Positions 36,001 through 43,195 of a stretch of 64,000 nucleotides of DNA are shown one piece after another. The stretch's first letter is position 1. The number at the start of each line of letters is the position of its first letter. The stretch covers positions 9,393-73,392 of the forward strand of contig DDEN01000041.1 in assembly GCA_002336115.1 (NCBI GenBank). The letters are read 5' to 3'. This DNA is from Chitinophagaceae bacterium UBA1953. Lineage in GTDB: Bacteria > Bacteroidota > Bacteroidia > Chitinophagales > Chitinophagaceae. The notes beneath the pieces are model-generated. The model had not been told where the DNA came from. It searched no databases and was given only the letters and a program-made list of their open reading frames with translations. A program made the translations under genes and the position numbers.

Positions 36001-36113
36001 TGTTCATTACTCATGCAGGTAATTACAGCAGCGGCATTACAAGTATTCAGTGTATGTATGCTCCTGAATTCAGCACTCATAGTGAAGGCGTGAGAGTAAA
36101 AGTTGGAGAATGA
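30003..36113 (+). CDS. Giant alpha-2-macroglobulin family protein with CxEQ thioester motif
   Basis: Bacterial alpha-2-macroglobulins are thought to trap proteases or protect the periplasm. The 2036-residue protein starts MLLKRILIVNLLLISFFTMTNAQ, a signal peptide; the ATG at 30003 is preferred to an in-frame codon at 29880. An N-terminal helical region (25-450) precedes macroglobulin domains. The MG2 signature DRSIYRPGQTVYFKGIV lies near residue 607. The A2M core (FFFPDLKTDSAGNITFSFTM) is near 1262, and the helical thioester domain has YPYECAEQTWNRF (C1491), keeping CxEQ. Residues 1186-1196 (ALQGRLPGIKI) imitate the plug motif of TonB-dependent receptors. A convergent partner gene encodes a von Willebrand A protein. 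Confidence 0.93.
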   Translation: MLLKRILIVNLLLISFFTMTNAQKKFNYTDAWKKVDELVSKKGLTESALKEVQNIYTAAKNEKNNAQLIKALVFRIGLQQQKEEDADVKAIFQLEKEATTATEPAKSILLNLTAEAYWQYFQNNRWKFYDRSNTQSFNKEDIATWTIDDLHKKMSTLYLASLQQKKILQQTKLAEFDPIITKGNMRRLRPTLFDLLAFRAVSYFENDERSITKPTDAFEMNSPAAFITAAEFIKQKFASTDSSSLQFKALQLLQEIIAFHLNDAQPDALIDADLHRISFVNRTSTLENKTELYRTALQHIINKFKNVPAAAQASFLLAQDYATFAATYDFKKHKSNDELNPRYYYQKAVAICKEVLKQKEESEGKVNCGNLLNNIQESDISIISEKVNIPGKPFRSLLTYRNAAKAYFRIVAIDKKAFDEMQNIRWQDEFWKKITAMPVLQNFSYALPASEDYQKHSAEIKTDALPAGTYLIIASTDAGFALKKNTLAAQFIYVSNIAWIHHNDEFFVVNRESGQPLKNASVILWEQAYDSKQSRYVQVKAGTYTSNANGNFSITKAPGNNAYTRTLEITYQNDHLHLDDRAYVYVYKDEAEEKINEKEARRVFFFTDRSIYRPGQTVYFKGIVTITDSDNKKPKIVSGLKTTVVLYDANDEKLDTLVVTSNEFGSFSGKFVIPTGRITGSYSIREISTETVTEFSVEEYKRPKFYVEYQPVKQSFRVNDEIKVTGNAKAYAGNNIDGALVKYRVVREPRLIYPWLCWRWGWPQMDEQEIAHGETKTNADGTFNISFTAIADKKVRKELSPVFDYRIITDVTDLNGETRSAETTITAGYQSLQLSVSLPQGEMMVADSLKQISISTQNMMGEFVKSKVTVTIHKLNAPTRLIRDRYWQQPDQFLFNEKDYIASFPNDEYNNETEKESWEKTQKVFERTDSSASNSQFTIINSQFSPGWYIIEATTTDKDGNEIKNQAFVQLIDGKTKNPVSPEYVWNLPAVKTAEPGTTATLSFGTSANEVYVVEINPNEQTSNLRYYQLNNEQKQINAAVTEKERGGFGYSYSFVKNNRFFSFTRYVNVPWTNKELNISYETFRDKTLPGSEEQWKVKISGYKADKVAAELLTSMYDASLDQFKPHQWMKPELFSSNYFNNNWNSGGFAVTNSLNKNWNEYEWKSFDKRYDEMVGSVNRGPLYYALQGRLPGIKINNMMMQKQEAADMNFSGAAPAADTAQFRFNSQKPLGILKQTPSVKVDEQQQQKQNNDAIKIRKNFSETAFFFPDLKTDSAGNITFSFTMPESLTQWKWQLLAHTKDLSIGVSERSVITQKDLMVQPFAPRFLREGDRFEFTAKITNLTDKELSGESNLQLYNTTTMQPVDGWFQNTFPVQHFTVAAGQSTVVKFRTEVPYNFNEALTYRIVAKAADKSDGEEATLPVLTNRMLVTETLPLPMRGDGTKNFSFTKLLQSDKSETLTQHKLTIEYTSNPAWYAVQALPYLMEYPYECAEQTWNRFYANALASHITSKLPRIKEVLAKWKINNSSELQSKLQTNEELKSVLLIETPWILDAKNEEQQKKNISLLFDAIRMSNELSKNIAKLQEMQLDNGGFVWFKGGPDDRYITQYIVTGIGHLKKLNALPKEQEKAIDEILVTAVPYLDKKIKEDYNNLLKYKANLKNNNLGYTQIQYLYMRSFFKDVPVAAASQKAYNYYFKQSQQYWLQQSKYMQGMIALALHRSNDSKTSSAIVKSLKENALINEEMGMYWKEFNAGYYWYQAPVEAQALMIEVFNDVTNDQQAVADLKTWLLKQKQTQNWKTTIATAEACYALLLQGGKWIATEPVVEIKAGDQIFSTSTEKTEAGTGYFKRSLQSDFIKTSMGNIKVTVSNSNNQPSWGAAYWQYFENLDKITSAETPLKLQKKYFVERNTNNGPVLTPVNEGDELKVGDKIKVRIELRVDRNMEYVHMKDMRPSCMEPVNVLSEYKWQGGLGYYESTKDASTSFFFSWLPKGTYVFEYPMFITHAGNYSSGITSIQCMYAPEFSTHSEGVRVKVGE
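32804..32834. repeat. CAATT-rich repeat inside the macroglobulin coding sequence
   Basis: Four CAATT units in about 30 bp encode the repeated peptide NSQFTIINSQF (near residue 935). The motif resembles the TCAATTATCAATT short repeats common between genes in Bacteroidota, so it could be an in-frame insertion. Confidence 0.35.
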
Positions 36114-36134
36114 TTGATTAAATTCTAAAAAGAA

Positions 36135-36165
36135 AAAGGGATAGTACATGCTATCCCTTTCTCTT
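36135..36165. terminator. Bidirectional terminator overlapping the stop codon of the von Willebrand A gene
   Basis: AAAGGGATAG (36135-36144), TACATG, CTATCCCTTT (36151-36160). The leftward gene's TAG stop is the innermost part of the right arm (36151-36153). T-rich sequence on one side and A-rich on the other allow termination both ways. Confidence 0.7.
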
Positions 36166-37914
36166 TTTAAAGAATATTTTCTTTCGATCTGGTTTATAAA
36201 TCTCTTTTGCTTTCAATACAAGCATATTCATTTCCTTTTGCCATTTATCATTTGCATTAACAGAAACGCTTAACAGCTTAATTAAATCCTCCCAGCTATT
36301 GCTGTTTACATAAGGAGATTGTCGGAGCAGCAATCCAAACCAGGTAACGGCAGAAGCAAAACGATAACTGCTGTCGCAAAGAATAAGTGAGCGGTAATTA
36401 TTATTTACAGTATATTTTTCAGTCTGCTTTTCTTTTTCACCAAACGGCAGATAATTTAAACCAGCTTCAGCAATCATTGCATTTACAGGAACAGAATCAT
36501 TCTTTAATTCCACTTCAAAAACAGAAACAATTGAATGGCCTGTACCAATTTCTCCTCCTTCAGCAACTGTACTGCTGTCGGCCATTGCATCTTTCCGGTT
36601 ATCATAGCCAATCAACCTGTATTGCTTTACATACTGTGAATTGAATTTCACATTTAAAAAAGCCTGGTCGGCAACTGCATACATCGTTTGCATTAATTCC
36701 TTCACCAAAACTTTTTCTGCTTCCTGCACATTATCGAGATAAGCAAAATTTCCATTACCCTTCTTTGCCATCACTTCCAGTTTGGAATCTTTGTAATTGC
36801 CCATGCCTACACCAAGACAAGTAAGATAAATTCCTGTTTGCTGTTTTTGTGCAATTAACTGCATCAACGCTTCATCACTTACTTCACCTACATTAAAATC
36901 ACCATCAGTTGCAAGTATTATCCGGTTATTTCCTCCTTTAACAAAAGTTCGTTGAGCAAGTGTGTATGCCTGGCGTATAGCTGATTCACCAGGTGTGTCA
37001 CCACCGGCAGCAAGTGAATCAATCACACCCATTATCTTTTTCTTTTCAATGCCTGATGTTGGCTGCAGCACCACACCAACAGAACTACCATATACCATTA
37101 TTGAAATAGTATCTTTTGCCCGCATGTTTTCAACCAGCATGCGAAATGCAGTTTGCAGCAACGGCAACCGGTTGGGCAATTCCATGGAGCCGCTTATATC
37201 GATGAGGAAAACAAAATTACCGGGAGGAAGTGAATCGTAATTAATTTTTTTAGCCTGCAGCTGAAGAAACAATAATTTATGCAAAGGATTCCACGGACAA
37301 TCGGTAAGCTGTGTTTGAAAATGAAAGATTTTTCCCGGCTGTGGTTCGGGTAACTGCTGGGGAAAATAATTCAGCATTTCCTCAATACGCACTGCATCTT
37401 TTGGCACTGCTGAATTGAGATTGATAAAACGCCTGATATTACTGTAAGATGCCTTATCAACATCAAGCGAAATACTTGTTAACGGATATTCAGATGCCGA
37501 GGTAAATACATTTTCAACAAGCTCAGAATAAGTTTCGCCACCAGCATTAATAAACGATGTTTTATCAACAAAACTGTTTTGTGTTACTGAATGTAATTTC
37601 TTTTTCACTGCAGTGCCTGCAAATGTGATTTTTAATTGTACATGATTAAATTCCTTTGCATTGAGTACAATTGTTTTTTCTTCATAACCATTTAGGAAAA
37701 AACTCACCGTATCGGCCAGCCGTGAAGAAGGTATACCAAAGTTGCCTCCAGTACCGGTATAATAAAATGAATTGGTGGAATGAATATGAATGCGAACCAG
37801 TGAAAGCGTATTGTCCTTATTATCTTTTACTTCCCCACGAAAATAATACTGGCTGTCCGCATGTATTGCAGAAACAAGCAAGCACATTAAAAGATAAAAC
37901 CAGTATCGGGTCAT
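36151..37914 (-). CDS. Von Willebrand factor A domain protein (YfbK-type) with carboxypeptidase-regulatory N-terminus
   Basis: The 587-residue exported protein has a signal peptide (MTRYWFYLLMCLLVSAIHADS). A carboxypeptidase-regulatory-like domain (about 25-95) follows. A YfbK-type N-terminal segment (LTSISLDVDKASYSNIRRFI) precedes the vWA domain, whose MIDAS motif DISGSM (D239, S241, S243) is complete. The C-terminal region (residues about 420-560) fits the DUF3520 module found after YfbK vWA domains. Metal-dependent protein binding in the periplasm is inferred. It is the last gene of the leftward O-methyltransferase, glucosaminidase and hpt run, and it faces the macroglobulin gene. Confidence 0.88.
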   Translation of the reverse strand: MTRYWFYLLMCLLVSAIHADSQYYFRGEVKDNKDNTLSLVRIHIHSTNSFYYTGTGGNFGIPSSRLADTVSFFLNGYEEKTIVLNAKEFNHVQLKITFAGTAVKKKLHSVTQNSFVDKTSFINAGGETYSELVENVFTSASEYPLTSISLDVDKASYSNIRRFINLNSAVPKDAVRIEEMLNYFPQQLPEPQPGKIFHFQTQLTDCPWNPLHKLLFLQLQAKKINYDSLPPGNFVFLIDISGSMELPNRLPLLQTAFRMLVENMRAKDTISIMVYGSSVGVVLQPTSGIEKKKIMGVIDSLAAGGDTPGESAIRQAYTLAQRTFVKGGNNRIILATDGDFNVGEVSDEALMQLIAQKQQTGIYLTCLGVGMGNYKDSKLEVMAKKGNGNFAYLDNVQEAEKVLVKELMQTMYAVADQAFLNVKFNSQYVKQYRLIGYDNRKDAMADSSTVAEGGEIGTGHSIVSVFEVELKNDSVPVNAMIAEAGLNYLPFGEKEKQTEKYTVNNNYRSLILCDSSYRFASAVTWFGLLLRQSPYVNSNSWEDLIKLLSVSVNANDKWQKEMNMLVLKAKEIYKPDRKKIFFKKRKG

Positions 37915-37948
37915 ACCATATTCTGATCTGCCTGTTAGTTAAAGCAGA

Positions 37949-38494
37949 TCAGGCAGGATTTTCTGTAAGCTGGTAGATTTCTTTGAGGTTGCGGCCAAGG
38001 CCATCATAATCCAAACCATAACCAAGTAAGAATTTATCAGGAACAGCAAAACCAAGATAATCAATCACAATAGGAAATACGGTTGCCTCGGGCTTATGCA
38101 GCAGCGAAGCAATTTTAAGAGAAGCAGGTCGTTGGTTTTTGAGTTGAGGCAAAAACTCATTCATTGTTTTGCCAGTATCAATAATATCTTCCACAACCAC
38201 AACATGCCGGTCAACAATATCAGTATCAAGCCCAATTGCAGTTATTACCTGCCCCGTTGATTTGGTTCCTTTATATGATGCAAGTTTAATAAAACAGATT
38301 TCTGCATCAATAGTAAGACACTTAAACAGATCTGAAGCAAACATGAACGAGCCGTTGAGAATAGAAATAAACAGAGGTCTTTTTCCGGCATAATCTTTAT
38401 CTAATTGCTTAGCAAGTTCCTGCACACGGGCAAGCACATCAGCCTCTGACATGTAAGGAATAAAATATTTATCGTGGACTTTGATTACAGACAT
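37949..38494 (-). CDS. hpt: Hypoxanthine phosphoribosyltransferase
   Basis: Hpt salvages hypoxanthine and guanine by joining them to PRPP. The 181-residue enzyme has the PRPP loop VVVVEDIIDTGKTMNEFL, the SILNGSFMFASDLF loop, the flexible-loop segment ASYKGTKSTGQV and the C-terminal FAVPDKFLLGYGLDYDGLGRN (in pieces). The start ATG at 38494 lies 8 bp after the stop of the glucosaminidase gene, so the genes are cotranscribed, though their roles differ. Confidence 0.94.
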   Translation of the reverse strand: MSVIKVHDKYFIPYMSEADVLARVQELAKQLDKDYAGKRPLFISILNGSFMFASDLFKCLTIDAEICFIKLASYKGTKSTGQVITAIGLDTDIVDRHVVVVEDIIDTGKTMNEFLPQLKNQRPASLKIASLLHKPEATVFPIVIDYLGFAVPDKFLLGYGLDYDGLGRNLKEIYQLTENPA

Positions 38495-38502
38495 GTGATA
38501 AG

Positions 38503-39765
38503 TTATTTATTAATGATGAGCTCCATTCCCTCTTTTATATCTGTTCCCTCAAGATGGTTCCATTGCTGCAGATTACTTAAGGTTACCTCGTATTTCTTTG
38601 CAATACTATATAAAGTTTCTTTTGGCTGTACTACATGTACTTCAATTTCAGCAACAGCTTTATTATTTTCATTTGCAGGAGCTGCCGCCGGCACAACAGC
38701 CGCAGTCATTTTCTTTGCGCTGAGTTTAGGTGCGGCAGGAGCCTGAGCCTGCAGGTACAATTGCTCACCAACTGCCGGTTGCTGATTCACAGTTAACATG
38801 TTTAGCTGCAATAACGCATCTAACCGTATTCCCTGTTCCTGTGCAATATCATAAAGCGATTCACCTTCCGTTACCACATGAAACTGGCTGGCTCCTGTTC
38901 TGCGTTTACGTTGCAGGTAAATTAACTGATCTTTTTCAAGTGCTTCGGCTTCCTGCAGATCATTGAAATCGTATAACCACTTCAGCGGCACATTATATTG
39001 CTGTGCAATAGCAAGAAAAGGAGTTCCTTTTGTTGCATACATCACTCTTGTATCATTAATTTTAAATTCACCTGAAGGATAATTTACAACAGGTTTCTTT
39101 TGTACTTCTACCTTTACAACCGGGGGCTGCTGAACAGAAGCAGTTGGCTTTTCAACAGGTAACGAAACAACAGGTTGCGGAACCGATGTCTGCTGTACCG
39201 ATGGTTGTTGAACAGTCTGTTCATTTTTAGCCAACGCATCATCGGTATTTTTTTTGCCCATTGCAATCAAAGAATAATCATTGAGTTTATAGGTTTCAAT
39301 ATACTTAATCAGCATTTCAGGATAACGTGGATTGGTTGCATATCCTGCTTTCTTTAAACCGTAAGCCCATGCTTTGTAATCAAGCGGATCAAGTGTAAAA
39401 AGCGAAGCATAGTTTTTTCTTGTACGTAAGAAATCAGAATGATCAACGTATGATTCTTCTGCACTTCCATATTTTCTGAAACATTCACCTGGAGCATCGT
39501 CATCATGACTTACAGTAGGCCCTGTCCATGTTTCTTTACACTTAATACCAAAATGGTTATTTGATTTTTTAACCAACTTACTGTTGCCATTCTCTGTTTC
39601 AAGAATTCCCTGAGCCAGCGTTATCGATGCAGGTACACCCGAACGGATCATTTCCTTCATAGCAATGTCCTTGTACATATTCACATACTCTTCAATGGAA
39701 ATTGTCTGGGCATTCAGTACTGAAACAGAAATTAAAAACAAAATCAAGTAAGCAAATTTCTTCAT
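38503..39765 (-). CDS. Secreted glucosaminidase (GH73-type) with LysM repeats
   Basis: This 420-residue enzyme probably cuts peptidoglycan glycan strands. It has a signal peptide (MKKFAYLILFLISVSVLNAQ). The GH73-like catalytic domain (about 22-165) contains SITLAQGILETENGNS, with the likely catalytic Glu among E56 and E58, and a YATNPRYPEMLIKYIE segment. A Pro/Gln/Val-rich linker follows. LysM-like modules then appear: a weaker one with LAIAQQYNVPLKWLYDFN, then FHVVTEGESLYDIAQEQGIR and VHVVQPKETLYSIAKKYEVT. Its start is 9 bp after the O-methyltransferase stop. Confidence 0.92.
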   Translation of the reverse strand: MKKFAYLILFLISVSVLNAQTISIEEYVNMYKDIAMKEMIRSGVPASITLAQGILETENGNSKLVKKSNNHFGIKCKETWTGPTVSHDDDAPGECFRKYGSAEESYVDHSDFLRTRKNYASLFTLDPLDYKAWAYGLKKAGYATNPRYPEMLIKYIETYKLNDYSLIAMGKKNTDDALAKNEQTVQQPSVQQTSVPQPVVSLPVEKPTASVQQPPVVKVEVQKKPVVNYPSGEFKINDTRVMYATKGTPFLAIAQQYNVPLKWLYDFNDLQEAEALEKDQLIYLQRKRRTGASQFHVVTEGESLYDIAQEQGIRLDALLQLNMLTVNQQPAVGEQLYLQAQAPAAPKLSAKKMTAAVVPAAAPANENNKAVAEIEVHVVQPKETLYSIAKKYEVTLSNLQQWNHLEGTDIKEGMELIINK

Positions 39766-39774
39766 CGTATATTT

Positions 39775-40413
39775 TTATTTTTTACGGATGATGGTTAACC
39801 CGTCTCTCATTGTTAATATTACTTTTTCCATTTCATTATCAGCAGCAATCAGTTCATTAAAAGCATGAATGGCTTTACCGTTCTTTCCCTTAATATTTTC
39901 AGCCAGCACATCGCCATGAAAAAACACATTATCAGCAAGAATAATTCCGCCTTTTCTTAAACGTGGTTTCACCAGTTCATAGTATTTTGCATAGGAAGGT
40001 TTATCTGCATCAATAAACACCAGATCCCATGTTTCATTAAGCTGTTCAATAATTTCAGCAGCAATACCAACGTGTAATTTTATTTTACCGGATAAACCTG
40101 CTTTTTCAAAATGCTGTTGTGCAATAGCTGCATCCTGTTCACGCTTTTCAATGGTATGAAGCATCCCATCGGCTGCCAGTCCTTTTGCAAGGCAGATTGC
40201 ACTGTAGCCAATCATCGTCCCGATTTCAAGTATTCTGCGTGGCTGAACAAGTTTGCTGATAATTTCAAGGAACTGCCCCTGGAGATGCCCGCTCATCATG
40301 TGCGGCTCCGCATGCGACTGAATCGTTTCATCTGTAATGTTTTTCAACAAATCATCTTCCTGCGAAGAAAATTTTTCAGCATATTTTTCCGCCAGCGGAT
40401 GAATTAACTCCAA
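39775..40413 (-). CDS. Class I SAM-dependent O-methyltransferase, probable TTG start
   Basis: The protein belongs to the catechol/caffeoyl-CoA O-methyltransferase family, which methylates small hydroxylated compounds; the substrate is unknown. Visible are the SAM motif RRILEIGTMIGYSAICLAKG, the metal-binding DLVFIDADKPSYAKYYEL, KGGIILADNVFFHG and the N-terminal MMSGHLQGQFLEI. No ATG occurs before residue 54 of the longest frame. The TTG at 40413 (LELIHPLAEKYAEK) matches where homologues begin. A longer reading from a TTG at 40458 would run across the promoter's TATCTTTG, so it is rejected. With the 40413 start the protein has 212 residues. It leads an operon with the glucosaminidase. Confidence 0.85.
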   Translation of the reverse strand: MELIHPLAEKYAEKFSSQEDDLLKNITDETIQSHAEPHMMSGHLQGQFLEIISKLVQPRRILEIGTMIGYSAICLAKGLAADGMLHTIEKREQDAAIAQQHFEKAGLSGKIKLHVGIAAEIIEQLNETWDLVFIDADKPSYAKYYELVKPRLRKGGIILADNVFFHGDVLAENIKGKNGKAIHAFNELIAADNEMEKVILTMRDGLTIIRKK

Positions 40414-40428
40414 GTAAAAAAATTTGTG

Positions 40429-40436
40429 CAAAGATA
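40429..40436 (-). promoter_or_regulatory. Putative -7 promoter element of the O-methyltransferase operon (TATCTTTG)
   Basis: The reverse strand reads TATCTTTGCAC, a full match to TAnnTTTG. It lies 15 bp before the TTG start at 40413, giving a leader of about 9 nt. Confidence 0.5.
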
Positions 40437-40480
40437 GAGCACATGCCTCAAAGGGCAAAGAACTCGCAAACAGGAGTATG

Positions 40481-41938
40481 TTAAACTGTTGCCTTTATTT
40501 GCTTATGCGAAATCATCATCAAACCTGCAAAAGTGAGCAACCCGTTCATGATAAGCAATTCAAGCCCAATTTCGAACGAACCAAATAACTGCTTCTGATA
40601 TTTATCAATAATGAAGCATATAATGGGTGCTGCTATGCATATAACCGGAACGAGTTTATCTTTCACAGCCCGTTTTGTAATAATTCCAAAACTAAACAGA
40701 CCAAGCAGAGGACCATAAGTATAAGCTGCAACTTTCAAAATCACACCAATCATGCTCGGCTCATTTACCCATTTATAAACAAGCACAAGCAATAAAAATA
40801 AAAACGCAAAACTGAGATGTACACGCTGGCGGGTCTTTTTCTTTTCCGCATCACTCATTGAAGTATTACGTTGTATTCCAAGAATATCAATACAGAATGA
40901 AGATGTAAGTGCAGTAATAGCTCCATCAGCACTTGGAAATAAAGCAGAGATCAATGCAATAATGAAAATAATTGACACAACCGGCGGCATGTAATGAAGT
41001 GCAATAGCAGGAAAAAGCTTATCGCCTGTTGCAGTAATATGCTGTTGCTCAGCAAACATATGCAACACACCGCCCAAAAACAGGAACAGCAATATAACCA
41101 CCAGCATAATAATGCCCAGTGTAACCACATTTTTCTGCGAATCTTTCAGTGTTTTTACAGAAATGTTTTTCTGCATCATTTCCTGGTCCATTCCAGTCAT
41201 AGTAATGGTAATAAATGCACCGGCAAGAATTTGTTTAACAAAAAAGAATTTACTTGAGGGATCGGTAAAAAATATTTTTGAGTACCCTTTTTCCTGCATT
41301 ACATTTAAACTATCAAAAAAGCCAAGATGCATCTGGCTCAATAAATAAAACACACAAATTATCAACCCGGCAAGCATCCCTGTTGTTTGTAACGTATCCG
41401 TCCATACAATGGTTTTTACACCTCCTTCATAAGTGTACAGCAAAATCATCAGTAATATAACAAGTGTGGTTAGCCAGAAAGGAATATGTATTGTATCGGG
41501 CAACGCATCCTGCAGAATTTTCACAACAAGATATAATCTTGCCGTTGCCCCCAAAGTTCTTGATAAAATAAAAAAAGAAGCGCCTGTTTTGTACGAAGTA
41601 AATCCAAGTCTCCCGCTTAAATAATTATAAATAGATGTAAGATTGAGCTTATAATAAAGCGGCAGCAATACAAATGCAATGGTGAGATAACCGATCAGAT
41701 AACCTAATGTAATCTGAAAATACGCAAACGATTCATTTGCAACAGCACCGGGCACACTTACAAACGTAACTCCACTCAGTGATGTACCAATCATTCCAAA
41801 TGCAACAAGCATCCAGTTACTGCTTCGGTTACCAATAAAAAAAGAATCGTTATTCGAGTTCCTGGAAGTGTACCAGGCTACTGTAAGAAGTACAAGAAAA
41901 TAACCAAAAACAAAAGAAAACAATAATACCGGCGACAT
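40481..41938 (-). CDS. Sodium:solute symporter family protein
   Basis: This 485-residue inner-membrane protein has about 13 hydrophobic segments in the SSS arrangement. The N-terminus SPVLLFSFVFGYFLVLLTVA is followed by GNRSSNWMLVAFGMIGTSLSGVTFVSVPG in pieces, with the conserved Gly/Ser of helix 1. The family motif region GMDQEMMQKNISVKTLKDSQKN and the ALFPSADGAITALTSSFCIDI segment are visible. The solute cannot be named. The gene is divergent from the LOG-family gene and followed by the O-methyltransferase promoter. Confidence 0.9.
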   Translation of the reverse strand: MSPVLLFSFVFGYFLVLLTVAWYTSRNSNNDSFFIGNRSSNWMLVAFGMIGTSLSGVTFVSVPGAVANESFAYFQITLGYLIGYLTIAFVLLPLYYKLNLTSIYNYLSGRLGFTSYKTGASFFILSRTLGATARLYLVVKILQDALPDTIHIPFWLTTLVILLMILLYTYEGGVKTIVWTDTLQTTGMLAGLIICVFYLLSQMHLGFFDSLNVMQEKGYSKIFFTDPSSKFFFVKQILAGAFITITMTGMDQEMMQKNISVKTLKDSQKNVVTLGIIMLVVILLFLFLGGVLHMFAEQQHITATGDKLFPAIALHYMPPVVSIIFIIALISALFPSADGAITALTSSFCIDILGIQRNTSMSDAEKKKTRQRVHLSFAFLFLLLVLVYKWVNEPSMIGVILKVAAYTYGPLLGLFSFGIITKRAVKDKLVPVICIAAPIICFIIDKYQKQLFGSFEIGLELLIMNGLLTFAGLMMISHKQIKATV

Positions 41939-42018
41939 ACAAGTTGGTTTAAAAATGAAGATAAAGAAATAATCTTATGGTCATTCAGTTTACTTACTTT
42001 GCAGCATATTTTTATATT

Positions 42019-42579
42019 ATGCACTATTTATCGCTTGCAGTTTTTTGTGGATCCAGATCGGGTTCCGACCCGTTATTTACGGTACATGCAAAAGAACTGG
42101 GCATGTTAATGGCCGAAAAAAACATTACACTTGTTTATGGCGGAGGTGGTATTGGTTTAATGGGGGCAGTTGCTGATGCTGTAATAGAAGGTAACGGAAA
42201 AGTAATTGGCATTATACCTGAAATTCTTCTTGAATGGGAAGCACAGCACAAAGGATTATCCAATCTTATTGTTGTGGAAGATATGCATGTGCGTAAAAAA
42301 AAGATGTATGAGCTGTGTGATGCTGCTGTTATTTTGCCCGGCGGAAACGGCACATTGGATGAAATGTTTGAAATGCTTACATGGAATACACTCAACATTC
42401 ACAATAAAAAAATTTTCCTGCTGAACAGCAATGGATATTACAACCATTTAATTGCTCACATCCGCCACATGCAGAAAGAAGATTTTTTATATGAAGATTT
42501 TGAAGAAAGAATTGAGATTGTTAACTCACCATCAGAAATTTTTAACGACCACGCTTTTTATCCCGCAGATAAAAAGTAA
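42019..42579 (+). CDS. LOG family protein (TIGR00730, lysine decarboxylase-like; nucleotide phosphoribohydrolase)
   Basis: Family members hydrolyse nucleoside 5'-monophosphates, in some organisms releasing cytokinins. The 186-residue cytosolic protein starts MHYLSLAVFCGSRSGSD. It has the YGGGGIGLMGAVADA segment (40-54) and the defining PGGNGTLDE motif (107-115), with the catalytic Arg/Glu region preserved. The ATG at 42019 is preferred to an in-frame codon at 41977 because homologues begin there and the upstream part lies in the promoter area. Its 3' end overlaps the convergent outer-membrane gene by 38 bp. Confidence 0.9.
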   Translation: MHYLSLAVFCGSRSGSDPLFTVHAKELGMLMAEKNITLVYGGGGIGLMGAVADAVIEGNGKVIGIIPEILLEWEAQHKGLSNLIVVEDMHVRKKKMYELCDAAVILPGGNGTLDEMFEMLTWNTLNIHNKKIFLLNSNGYYNHLIAHIRHMQKEDFLYEDFEERIEIVNSPSEIFNDHAFYPADKK

Positions 42580-43117
42580 ATGTTGTTCTGAGTACTGGCT
42601 GCAATCGTCCGTAATAGTCAATATATGGCGAATTTACATCTCTCAGAACATCCACCATTATACTTGTACTGAACTGTGAGCGGCCAACAAACCTGCTGCC
42701 ATAACCCCCACCAACCAATAAACTTGGGGCACTTAACTTTTGCCTTCCTGTTACAGTATTGTTTTCCTTTATACTGTAGTTTATACTGTTATATTCAAAC
42801 TGCCCCCCAATAAAAAACATGTTTGCGGGCCATATACGAATGAAAGGACCTCCCCCAAAAGTAAATTGCCTGTAAACTATTGAACTATATTGATCATTCT
42901 GTGTAAAATAGTTCACATTAGTTGCTAACCCTGCATCAATAAAACGATTAAAGCTGTATCCAATTTCCGGATTCAGTCCAAGTATAAAACCATTAAAGAA
43001 ACCAAGATTTACACCTGAGCCAATAAATACCTTTTCCTTATCAAATCCTTTTGTGTCCTGAGCATTTAACTGCAAACTTATTGCTGCCATGCAAAACAAG
43101 AAGACTACTTTTTTCAT
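42542..43117 (-). CDS. Small outer-membrane beta-barrel-like protein
   Basis: The 191-residue exported protein has a signal peptide (MKKVVFLFCMAAISLQLNAQ). The rest alternates polar and aromatic residues with Gly turns, as in eight-stranded outer-membrane barrels (VFIGSGVNLGFFNGFILGLN, GLATNVNYFTQNDQYSS, FTFGGGPFIRIWPANMFFIG, LLVGGGYGSRFVGRSQFSTS). It ends in RTTFTFYLRDKKRGR. The ATG at 43117 fits the signal peptide; an in-frame codon at 43186 would add a weak hydrophobic tail. It is 78 bp from the PorP/SprF gene, so a shared transcript is likely. Confidence 0.78.
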   Translation of the reverse strand: MKKVVFLFCMAAISLQLNAQDTKGFDKEKVFIGSGVNLGFFNGFILGLNPEIGYSFNRFIDAGLATNVNYFTQNDQYSSIVYRQFTFGGGPFIRIWPANMFFIGGQFEYNSINYSIKENNTVTGRQKLSAPSLLVGGGYGSRFVGRSQFSTSIMVDVLRDVNSPYIDYYGRLQPVLRTTFTFYLRDKKRGR

Positions 43118-43195
43118 AAATTTTAAAACGAATGAATTGATCACAAAAATAAGAAGCCGGATGAAATGAACGAGAACTCTGTTCAACAGGAAACG

